A model generated the notes under the pieces. The model did no database searches and was not told the DNA's origin. It saw only the letters and a list, made by a program, of their open reading frames with translations. A DNA stretch of 64,000 nucleotides from Amblyomma americanum (Eukaryota; Arthropoda; Arachnida; Ixodida; Ixodidae). Shown here piece after piece: positions 23,467 to 33,961 of the stretch (position 1 is its first letter; each line of letters begins with the position of its first letter). Location of the stretch: positions 2,356,001 through 2,420,000 of the forward strand of contig NW_027526486.1 in assembly GCF_052857255.1 (NCBI RefSeq). The letters run 5' to 3'. Both the position numbers and the translations under genes were made by a program.

Positions 23467-25784
23467 GTTTACACTTTTCTCTTGTGTACTCTTCGACGAC
23501 GTGTAAAATCGATGCTCGTGAATCTTGCTAGTTTCGATCTAAAACGATGTAACCCGTTGTTTTGAGCCGGAATACAAGTTTTCGCGGAGTTCTGAGAGAA
23601 AAAGTTTGCACCTTTCTCTCGTCTACTCTTCGAAGACTTGTAAAATCGATGCTCGTGAATCTTGGTAGTTTCGATCTAAAACGATGTATCCCGTTGTTTT
23701 GAGCCGGAATACAAGTTTTCGCGCAGTTCTGAGAGAAAAAAAAGTTTACACCTTTCTCTCGTGTACTGTTCGACGACTTGTAAAATCGATGCTCGTGAAT
23801 CTTGCTAGTTTCGATCTAAAACGATGTATCCCGTTGTTTTGAGCCGGAATACAAGTTTTCGCGCAGTTCTGAGAGAAAAAGTTTACACCTTTCTCTCGTG
23901 TACTCTTCGACGACGTGTGAAATCGATGCTCGTGCGATCTAAAACAATGTATCCCGTTGTTTTGAGCCAGAATACAAGTTTTCGTGCAGTTCTGAGAGAA
24001 AAAGTTTACACCTTTCTCTCGTCTACTCTTCGAAGACTTCTAAAATCGATGCTCGTGAATCTTGCTAGTTTCGATCCAAAACGATGTATCCCGTTGTTTT
24101 GAGCCGGAATACAAGTTTTCGCGCAGTTCTGAGAGAAAAAGTTTACACCTTTCTCTCGTGTACTCTTCGACGACTTGTAAAATCGATGCCCGTGAATCTT
24201 CCTAGTTTCGATCTAAAACGATGTATCTCGTTCTTTTGAGCCGGAATACAAAATTTCGCGCAGTTGTGAGAGAAAAAGTTTACACATTTTTCTCGTCTAC
24301 TCTTCGAAGACTTGTAATATCGATGCTCGTGAATCTTGCTAGTTTCGATCTAAAACAATGTAACCCGTTGTTTTTAGCCGGAATACAAGTTTTCACGTAG
24401 TTCTGAGAGAAAAAGTTTACACCTTTCTCTCGTGTACTCTTCGACGACTTGTAAAATCGATGCTCGTGAATCTTGCTAGCTTCGATCTAAAACGATGAAT
24501 CCCGTTGTTTTTAGCCGGAATACAAGTTTTCACACAGTTCTGAGAGAAAAAGTTTACACCTTTCTCTCGTGTACTCTTCGACGACTTGTAAAATCGATGC
24601 TCGTGAATCTTGCTAATTTCGATCTAAAACGATGAATCCCGTTGTTTTGAGCCGGAATACAAGTTTTCGCGGAGTTCTGAGAGAAAACGTTTACACTTTT
24701 CTCTCGTGTACTCTTCGACGACGTGTAAAATCGATGCTCGTGAATCTTGCTAGTTTCGATCTAAAACGATGTAACCCGTTGTTTTGAGCCGGAATACAAG
24801 TTTTCGCGCAGTTCTGAGAGAAAAAGTTTACACCTTTCTCTCGTGTACTCTTCGACGACTTGTAAAATCGATGCTCGTGAATCTTGCTAATTTCGATCTA
24901 AAACGATGTAACCCGTTGTTTTGAGCCGGAATACAAGTTTTCGCGGAGTTCTGAGAGAAAACGTTTACACATTTCTCTCGTGTACTCTTCGACGACGTGT
25001 AAAATCGATGCTCGTGAATCTTGCTAGTTTCGATCTAAAACGATGTAACCCGTTGTTTTGAGCCGGAATACAAGTTTTCGCGCAGTTCTGAGAGAAAAAG
25101 TTTACGCCTTTCTCTCGTCTACTCTTCGAAGACTTGTAAAATCGATGCCCGTGAATCTTGCTAGTTTTGACCTAAAACGATGTATCCGGTTGTTTTGAGC
25201 CGGAATACAAGTTTTCGCGCAGTTCTGAGAGAAAAAGTTTACACCTTTCTCTTGTCTACTCTTAGACGACTTGTAAAATAGATGCTCGTGAATCTTGCTA
25301 GTTTCGATCTAAAACGATGTATCCCGTTGTTTTGAGCCGGAATACAAGTTTTCGCGCAGTTCTGAGAGAAAAAGTTTACACCTTTCTCTTGTCTACTCTT
25401 CGACGACTTGTAAAATCGATGCTCGTGAATCTTGGTAGTTTCGATCTAAAACGATGTATCTCGTTGTTTTGAGCCAGAACACAAGTTTTCGCGCAGTTCT
25501 GAGAGAAAAAGTTTACACCTTTCTCTCGTGTACTGTTCGACGACTTGTAAAATAGATGCTCGTGAATCTTGCTTCTTTCGATCTAAAACGATGTATCCCT
25601 TTGTTTTGAGCAGGAATACAAGTTTTCGCGCAGTTCTGAGAGAAAAAGTTTACACCTTTCTCTCGTGTACTCTTCGACGACGTGTAAAATCGATGCTCGT
25701 GAATCTTGCTAGTTTTGATTTAAAACGATGTATCCCGTTTTTTTGAGCCGGTATACAAGTTTTCGCGCAGTTCTGAGGGAAAAC
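23467..25784 (+). repeat. Higher-order block 7 (17 monomers)
   Basis: It opens with m1, m2 with an A8 tail, and one 123-bp monomer at 23881-24003. It carries private changes such as 'gaatacaaaatttcg' near 24247, 'tcacacag' near 24530 and 'tttacgcc' near 25104. Near 25570 the motif 'gcttctttcg' replaces 'gctagtttcg', with 'gagcagg' just downstream. The same combination reappears in blocks 12 to 15, so this end is a relative of sequence 16-22 kb further right. Confidence 0.86.
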
Positions 25785-28700
25785 GTTTACACTTTTCTCT
25801 TGTGTACTCTTCGACGACGTGTAAAATCGATGCTCGTGAATCTTGCTAGTTTCGATCTAAAACGATGTAACCCGTTGTTTTGAGCCGGAATACAAGTTTT
25901 CGCGGAGTTCTGAGAGAAAAAGTTTGCACCTTTCTCTCGTCTACTCTTCGAAGACTTGTAAAATCGATGCTCGTGAATCTTGGTAGTTTCGATCTAAAAC
26001 GATGTATCCCGTTGTTTTGAGCCGGAATACAAGTTTTCGCGCAGTTCTGAGAGAAAAAAAAAAGTTTACACCTTTCCCTCGTGTACTGTTCGACGACTTG
26101 TAAAATCGATGCTCGTGAATCTTGCTAGTTTCGATCTAAAACAATGTATCCCGTTGTTTTGAGCCGGAATACAAGTTTTCGCGCAGTTCTGAGAGAAAAA
26201 GTTTACACCTTTCACTCGTGTACTCTTCGACGACGTGTGAAATCGATGCTCGTGCGATCTAAAACAATGTATCCCGTTGTTTTGAGCCAGAATACAAGTT
26301 TTCGTGCAGTTCTGAGAGAAAAAGTTTACACCTTTCTCTCGTCTACTCTTCGACAACATGTAAAATCGATGCTCGTGAATCTTGCTAGTTTCGATCTAAA
26401 ACGATGTTTCTCGTTGTTTTAAGCCGGAATACAAGTTTTCGCGCAGTTCTGAGAGAAAAAGTTTACACCTTTCTCCCGTCTACTATTTGACGACTTGTAA
26501 AATCGATGCTCGTGAATCTTGCTAGTTTTGACCTAAAACGATGTATCCGGTTGTTTTGAGCCGGAATACAAGTTTTCGCGCAGTTCTGAGAGAAAAAGTT
26601 TACACCTTTCTCTTGTCTACTCTTCGACGACTTGTAAAATAGATGCTCGTGAATCTTGCTAGTTTCGATCTAAAACGATGTATCCCGTTGTTTTGAGCCG
26701 GAATACAAGTTTTCGCGCAGTTCTGAGAGAAAAAGTTTACACCTTTCTCTCGTGTACTGTTCGACGACTTGTAAAATCGATGCTCGTGAATCTTGCTAGT
26801 TTCGATATAAAACGATGTATCCCGTTGTTTTGAGCCGGAATACAAGTTTTCGCGCAGTTCTGAGAGAAAAAGTTTACACCTTTCTCTCGTTTACTCTTCG
26901 ACGACGTGTGAAATCGATGCTCGTGCGATCTAAAACAATGTATCCCGTTGTTTTGAGCCGGAATACAAGTTATCGCGCAGTTCTGAGGGAAAAAGTTTAC
27001 ACCTTTCTCTCGTCTACTCTTCGAAGACTTCTAAAATCGATGCTCGTGAATCTTGCTAGTTTCGATCCAAAACGATGTATCCCGTTGTTTTGAGCCGGAA
27101 TACAAGTTTTCGCGCAGTTCTGAGAGAAAAAGTTTACACCTTTCTCTCGTGTACTCTTCGACGACTTGTAAAATCGATGCCCGTGAATCTTGCTAGTTTC
27201 GATCTAAAACGATGTATCTCGTTCTTTTGAGCCGGAATACAAGTTTTCGCGCAGTTGTGAGAGAAAAAGTTTACACATTTTTCTCGTCTACTCTTCGAAG
27301 ACTTGTAATATCGATGCTCGTGAATGTTGCTAGTTTCGATCTAAAACAATGTAACCCGTTGTTTTTAGCCGGAATACAAGTTTTCACGCAGTTCTGAGAG
27401 AAAAAGTTTACACCTTTCTCTCGTGTACTCTTCGACGACTTGTAAAATCGATGCTCGTGAATCTTGCTAGCTTCGATCTAAAACGATGAATCCCGTTGTT
27501 TTTAGCCGGAATACAAGTTTTCACGCAGTTCTGAGAGAAAAAGTTTACACCTTTCTCTCGTGTACTCTTCGACGACTTGTAAAATCGATGCTCGTGAATC
27601 TTGCTAATTTCGATCTAAAACGATGAATCTCGTTGCTTTGAGCCGGAATACAAGTTTTCGCGGAGTTCTGAGAGAAAACGTTTACACTTTTCTCTCGTGT
27701 ACTCTTCGACGACGTGTAAAATTGATGCTCGTGAATCTTGCTAGTTTCGATCTAAAACGATGTAACCCGTTGTTTTGAGCCGGAATACAAGTTTTCGCGC
27801 AGTTCTGAGAGAAAAAGTTTACACCTTTCTCTCGTGTACTCTTCGGAGACTTGTAAAATCGATGCCCGTGAATCTTGCTAGTTTCGATCTAAAACGATGT
27901 TTCTCGTTGTTTTAAGCCGGAATACAAGTTTTCGCGCAGTTCTGAGAGAAAAAGTTTACACCTTTCTCCCGTCTACTATTTGACGACTTGTAAAATCGAT
28001 GCTCGTGAATCTTGCTAGTTTTGACCTAAAACGATGTATCCGGTTGTTTTGAGCCGGAATACAAGTTTTCGTGCAGTTCTGAGAGAAAAAGTTTACACCT
28101 TTCTCTTGTCTACTCTTAGACGACTTGTAAAATAGATGCTCGTGAATCTTTCTAGTTTCGATATAAAACGATGTATCCCGTTGTTTTGAGCCGGAATACA
28201 AGTTTTCGCGCAGTTCTGAGAGAAAAAGTTTACACCTTTCTCCCGTCTACTATTTGACGACTTGTAAAATCGATGCTCGTGAATCTTGCTAGTTTCGATC
28301 TAAAACGATGTATCCCGTTGTTTTGAGCCGGAATACAAGTTTTCGCGCAGTTCTGAGAGAAAAAGTTTACACCTTTCTCTCGTGTACTGTTCGACGACTT
28401 GTAAAATCGATGCTCGTGAATCTTTCTAGTTTCGATATAAAACGATGTATCCCGTTGTTTTGAGCCGGAATACAAGTTATCGCGCAGTTCTGAGAGAAAA
28501 AGGTTACACCTTTCTCTCGTGTACTGTTCGACGACGTGTAAAATCGATGCTCGTGAATCTTGCTAGTTTGGATCTAAAACAATGTATCCCGTTGTTTTCA
28601 GCCAGAATACAAGTTTTCGTGCAGTTCTGAGAGAAAAAGTTTACACCTTTCTCTCGTCTACTCTTCGACAACTTGTAAAATTGATGCTCGTGAATCTTGC

Positions 28701-29038
28701 TAGTTTCGATCCAAAACGATGTATCCCGTTGTTTTGAGCCGGAATACAAGTTTTCCCGCAGTTCTGAGAGAAAAAGTTTACACCTTTCTCTCGTGTACTC
28801 TTCGACGACGTGTAAAATCGATGCTCGTGAATTTTGCTAGTTTCGATCTAAAACAATGTATCCCGTTGTTTTGAGCCAGGATACAAGTTTTCGTGCAGTT
28901 CTGAGAGAAAAAGTTTACCTTTCTCTCGTCTACTCTTCGACAACTTGTAAAATCGATGCTCGTGAATCTTGCTAGTTTCGATCTAAAATAATGTATCCCG
29001 TTGTTTTGAGCCGGAATACAAGTTTTCGCGCAGTTCTG

Positions 29039-29065
29039 AGAGAAAAAGTTTACACCTTTCTCTCG
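29039..29065. other. 8-bp dyad at the monomer junction (representative)
   Basis: 'gagagaaa' at the end of one monomer and 'tttctctc' at the start of the next are perfect reverse complements, separated by 11 bases. The dyad is present in most junctions of the array. Variants keep it in other forms: the m1 and m7 types pair 'agagaaaa' with 'ttttctct', and the m5 type pairs 'gagaaaaa' with 'tttttctc' in a slipped register. Others weaken it ('gagggaaa', 'tttctccc', 'tttccctc'). It could form a small cruciform. Function is unknown. Confidence 0.7.
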
Positions 29066-29184
29066 TGTACTGTTCGACGACTTGTAAAATCGATGCTCGT
29101 GAATCTTGCTAGTTTCGATCTAAAACGATGTATCCCGTTGTTTTGAGCCGGAATACAAGTTTTCGCGCAGTTCTGAGAGAAAAA
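29048..29184 (+). repeat. Exemplar 137-bp monomer close to consensus
   Basis: This monomer matches my reading consensus everywhere except position 25 (g for c, 'tactgttcg'). Consensus composition by hand count is 34 A, 46 T, 28 G and 29 C, or 41.6% GC. It contains 11 CpG dinucleotides, a ClaI-type ATCGAT at about positions 42-47, three TCGA sites, and A/T tracts of four or more at about 39-42, 75-78, 94-97, 113-116 and 133-137. The most variable parts across the array are about 9-36, 61-72, 80-92 and 117-122. The most constant parts are about 37-60 and 106-116. It has no tRNA, rRNA or transposon-end signature. Confidence 0.95.
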
Positions 29185-31511
29185 GTTTACACCTTTCTCT
29201 CGGGTACTCTTCGACGACGTGTAAAATCGATGCTCGTGAATCTTGCTAGTTTCGATCTAAAACAATGTATCCCGTTGTTTTGAGCCAGAATACAAGTTTT
29301 TGTGCAGTTCTGAGAGAAAAAGTTTACACCTTTCTCTCGTCTACTCTTCGACAACTTGTAAAATCGATGCTCGTGAATCTTGCTAGTTTCGATCTAAAAC
29401 AATGTATCCCGTTGTTTTGAACCGGAATACAAGTTTTCGCGCAGTTCTGAGAGAAAAAGTTTACACCTTTCTCTCGTCTACTCTTCGAGGACTTGTAAAA
29501 TCGATGCTCGTGAATCTTGCTAGTTTCGATCCAAAACGATGTATCCCGTTGTTTTGAGCCGGAATACAAGTTTTCCCGCAGTTCTGAGAGAAAAAGTTTA
29601 CACCTTTCTCTCGTCTACTCTTCGACGACTTGTAAAATCGATGCTCGTGAATCTTGCTAGTTTCGATCTAAAACGATGTATCCCGTTTTTTTGAGCCGGT
29701 ATACAAGTTTTCGCGCAGTTCTGAGAGAAAAAGTTTACACCTTTCTCTCGTCTACTCTTCGAGGACTTGTAAAATCGATGCTCGTGAATCTTGCTAGTTT
29801 CGATCTAAAACGATGTATCCCGTTGTTTTGAGCCGGAATACAAGTTTTCGCGCAGTTCTGAGAGAAAAAGTTTACACCTTTCTCCCGTCTACTATTTGAC
29901 GACTTGTAAAATCGATGCTCGTGAATCTTGCTAGTTTTGACCTAAAACGATGTATCCGGTTGTTTTGAGCCGGAATACAAGTTTTCGTGCAGTTCTGAGA
30001 GAAAAAGTTTACACCTTTCTCTTGTCTACTCTTAGACGACTTGTAAAATAGATGCTCGTGAATCTTGCTAGTTTCGATCTAAAACGATGTATCCCGTTGT
30101 TTTGAGCCGGAATACAAGTTTTCGCGCAGTTCTGAGAGAAAAAGTTTACACCTTTCTCTCGTGTACTGTTCGACGACTTGTAAAATCGATGCTCGTGAAT
30201 CTTTCTAGTTTCGATATAAAACGATGTATCCCGTTGTTTTGAGCCGGAATACAAGTTATCGCGCAGTTCTGAGAGAAAAAGGTTACACCTTTCTCTCGTG
30301 TACTGTTCGACGACGTGTAAAATCGATGCTCGTGAATCTTGCTAGTTTGGATCTAAAACAATGTATCCCGTTGTTTTCAGCCAGAATACAAGTTTTCGTG
30401 CAGTTCTGAGAGAAAAAGTTTACACCTTTCTCTCGTCTACTCTTCGACAACTTGTAAAATTGATGCTCGTGAATCTTGCTAGTTTCGATCCAAAACGATG
30501 TATCCCGTTGTTTTGAGCCGGAATACAAGTTTTCCCGCAGTTCTGAGAGAAAAAGTTTACACCTTTCTCTCGTGTACTCTTCGACGACGTGTAAAATCGA
30601 TGCTCGTGAATTTTGCTAGTTTCGATCTAAAACAATGTATCCCGTTGTTTTGAGCCAGGATACAAGTTTTCGTGCAGTTCTGAGAGAAAAAGTTTACCTT
30701 TCTCTCGTCTACTCTTCGACAACTTGTAAAATCGATGCTCGTGAATCTTGCTAGTTTCGATCTAAAATAATGTATCCCGTTGTTTCTAGCCGGAATACAA
30801 GTTTTCGCGCAGTTCTGAGAGAAAAAGTTTACACCTTTCTCTCGTGTACTGTTCGACGACTTGTAAAATCGATGCTCGTGAATCTTGCTAGTTTCGATCT
30901 AAAACGATGTATCCCGTTGTTTTGAGCCGGAATACAAGTTTTCGCGCAGTTCTGAGAGAAAAAGTTTACACCTTTCTCTCGGGTACTCTTCGACGACGTG
31001 TAAAATCGATGCTCGTGAATCTTGCTAGTTTCGATCTAAAACAATGTATCCCGTTGTTTTGAGCCAGAATACAAGTTTTTGTGCAGTTCTGAGAGAAAAA
31101 GTTTACACCTTTCTCTCGTCTACTCTTCGACAACTTGTAAAATCGATGCTCGTGAATCTTGCTAGTTTCGATCTAAAACAATGTATCCCGTTGTTTTGAA
31201 CCGGAATACAAGTTTTCGCGCAGTTCTGAGAGAAAAAGTTTACACCTTTCTCTCGTCTACTCTTCGAGGACTTGTAAAATCGATGCTCGTGAATCTTGCT
31301 AGTTTCGATCCAAAACGATGTATCCCGTTGTTTTGAGCCGGAATACAAGTTTTCCCGCAGTTCTGAGAGAAAAAGTTTACACCTTTCTCTCGTCTACTCT
31401 TCGACGACTTGTAAAATCGATGCTCGTGAATCTTGCTAGTTTCGATCTAAAACGATGTATCCCGTTTTTTTGAGCCGGTATACAAGTTTTCGCGCAGTTC
31501 TGAGAGAAAAC

Positions 31512-33961
31512 GTTTACACTTTTCTCTTGTGTACTCTTCGACGACGTGTAAAATCGGTGCTCGTGAATCTTGCTAGTTTCGATCTAAAACGATGTAACCC
31601 GTTGTTTTGAGCCGGAATACAAGTTTTCGCGGAGTTCTGAGAGAAAAAGTTTGCACCTTTCTCTCGTCTACTCTTCGAAGACTTGTAAAATCGATGCTCG
31701 TGAATCTTGGTAGTTTCGATCTAAAACGATGTATCCCGTTGTTTTGAGCCGGAATACAAGTTTTCGCGCAGTTCTGAGAGAAAAAAAAGTTTACACCTTT
31801 CTCTCGTGTACTGTTCGACGACTTGTAAAATCGATGCTCGTGAATCTTGCTAGTTTCGATCTAAAACGATGTATCCCGTTGTTTTGAGCCGGAATACAAG
31901 TTTTCGCGCAGTTCTGAGAGAAAAAGTTTACACCTTTCTCTCGTGTACTCTTCGACGACGTGTGAAATCGATGCTCGTGCGATCTAAAACAATGTATCCC
32001 GTTGTTTTGAGCCAGAATACAAGTTTTCGTGCAGTTCTGAGAGAAAAAGTTTACACCTTTCTCTCGTCTACTCTTCGACAACATGTAAAATCGAGGCTCG
32101 TGAATTTTGCTAGTTTCGATCTAAAACAATGTATCCCGTTGTTTTGAGCCGGAATACAAGTTTTAGCGCAGTTCTGAGGGAAAAAGTTTACACCTTTCTC
32201 TCGTCTACTCTTCGAAGACTTCTAAAATCGATGCTCGTGAATCTTGCTAGTTTCGATCCAAAACGATGTATCCCGTTGTTTTGAGCCGGAATACAAGTTT
32301 TCGCGCAGTTCTGAGAGAAAAAGTTTACACCTTTCTCTCGTGTACTCTTCGACGACTTGTAAAATTGATGCCCGTGAATCTTCCTAGTTTCGATCTAAAA
32401 CGATGTATCTCGTTCTTTTGAGCCGGAATACAAGTTTTCGCGCAGTTGTGAGAGAAAAAGTTTACACATTTTTCTCGTCTACTCTTCGAAGACTTGTAAT
32501 ATCGATGCTCGTGAATCTTGCTAGTTTCGATCTAAAACAATGTAACTCGTTGTTTTTAGCCGGAATACAAGTTTTCACGCAGTTCTAAGAGAAAAAGTTT
32601 ACACCTTTCTCTCGTGTACTCTTCGACGACTTGTAAAATCGATGCTCGTGAATCTTGCTAGCTTCGATCTAAAACGATGAATCCCGTTGTTTTTAGCCGG
32701 AATACAAGTTTTCACGCAGTTCTGAGAGAAAAAGTTTACACCTTTCTCTCGTGTACTCTTCGACGACTTGTAAAATCGATGCTCGTGAATCTTGCTAATT
32801 TCGATCTAAAACGATGAATCCCGTTGTTTTGAGCCGGAATACAAGTTTTCGCGGAGTTCTGAGAGAAAACGTTTACACTTTTCTCTCGTGTACTCTTCGG
32901 CGACGTGTAAAATCGATGCTCGTGAATCTTGCTAGTTTCGATCTAAAACGATGTAACCCGTTGTTTTGAGCCGGAATACAAGTTTTCGCGCAGTTCTGAG
33001 AGAAAAAGTTTACACCTTTCTCTCGTGTACTCTTCGACGACTTGTAAAATCGATGCTCGTGAATCTTGCTAATTTCGATCTAAAACGATGAATCCTGTTG
33101 TTTTGAGCCGGAATACAAGTTTTCGCGGAGTTCTTAGAGAAAACGTTTACACATTTCTCTCGTGTACTCTGCGACGACGTGTAAAATCGATGCTCGTGAA
33201 TCTTGCTAGTTTCGATCTAAAACGATGTAACCCGTTGTTTTGAGCCGGAATACAAGTTTTCGCGCAGTTCTGATAGAAAAAGTTTACACCTTTCTCTCGT
33301 CTACTCTTCGAAGACTTGTAAAATCGATGCCCGTGAATCTTGCTAGTTTTGACCTAAAACGATGTATCCGGTTGTTTTGAGCCGGAATACAAGTTTTCGC
33401 GCAGTTCTGAGAGAAAAAGTTTACACCTTTCTCTTGTCTACTCTTAGACGACTTGTAAAATAGATGCTCGTGAATCTTGCTAGTTTCGATCTAAAACGAT
33501 GTATCTCGTTGTTTTGAGCCGGAATACAAGTTTTCGCGCAGTTCTGAGAGAAAAAGTTTACACCTTTCTCCCGTCTTAGACGACTTGTAAAATCGATGCT
33601 CGTGAGTCTTGCTAGTTTCGACCTAAAACGATGTATCCCGTTGTTTTGAGCCGGAATACAAGCTTTCGCGCAGTTCTGAGAGAAAAAGTTTACACCTTTC
33701 TCTTGTCTACTCTTCGACGACTTGTAAAATCGATGCTCGTGAATCTCGGTAGTTTCGATCTAAAACGATGTATCTCGTTGTTTTGAGCCAGAACACAAGT
33801 TTTCGCGCAGTTCTGAGAGAAAAAGTTTACACCTTTCTCTCGTGTACTCTTCGACGACGTGTAAAATCGATGCTCGTGAATCTTGCTAGTTTTGATTTAA
33901 AACGATGTATCCCGTTTTTTTGAGCCGGTATACAAGTTTTCGCGCTGTTCTGAGGGAAAAC
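31512..33961 (+). repeat. Higher-order block 9 (18 monomers)
   Basis: It carries the last A8 tract in the window (31781-31788); all later expanded tracts are A9. It holds one 123-bp monomer (31926-32048) and the first of three 132-bp monomers (33556-33687). A private change near 31557 gives 'atcggtgctc', and near 32093 'atcgaggctc'. From about 32541 onward it is the first member of the 32.5-38.3 kb triplication. Confidence 0.87.
33556..33687 (+). repeat. 132-bp monomer class (5-bp deletion; first of 3)
   Basis: 'cccgtcttagacgac' replaces the longer 'cccgtctac...gacgac' form, a loss of 5 bp in the variable segment. Copies start at 33556, 35747 and 37527, one per member of the 32.5-38.3 kb triplication. 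The change therefore predates the triplication. Confidence 0.92.

Larger units (their letters stand above)
28280..31509 (+). repeat. 13-monomer pair, 1779-bp shift
   Basis: 28280-29730 and 30059-31509 match at a constant shift of 1779 bp, which is 13 x 137 minus the 2 bp of the 135-bp monomers near 28912 and 30691. Shared rare features are 'cttgtaaaattgatg', 'gccaggatac', 'tttttgtgcag' and 'gttttgaaccgg'. Together these rule out independent origin. Confidence 0.87.
25785..31511 (+). repeat. Higher-order block 8 (42 monomers)
   Basis: It starts with the longest A-tract in the window (A10 at 26054-26063), followed by 'ctttccctcg' and two 123-bp monomers (26201-26323 and 26872-26994). About 26040-26800 is nearly the same as 38190-38880, some 12.1 kb away. 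The right half is a 13-monomer tandem pair: 28280-29730 against 30059-31509, shifted by 1779 bp, each with one 135-bp monomer. One difference noticed inside the pair is 'gtttctagcc' near 30782 against 'gttttgagcc'. Confidence 0.87.

Noticed and set aside
29039..29065. Rho-independent terminator at the junction hairpin
   Set aside because: The stem is A/G- and T/C-rich with an 11-base spacer and is not followed by a T tract, and the context is a repetitive satellite array, not an operon.
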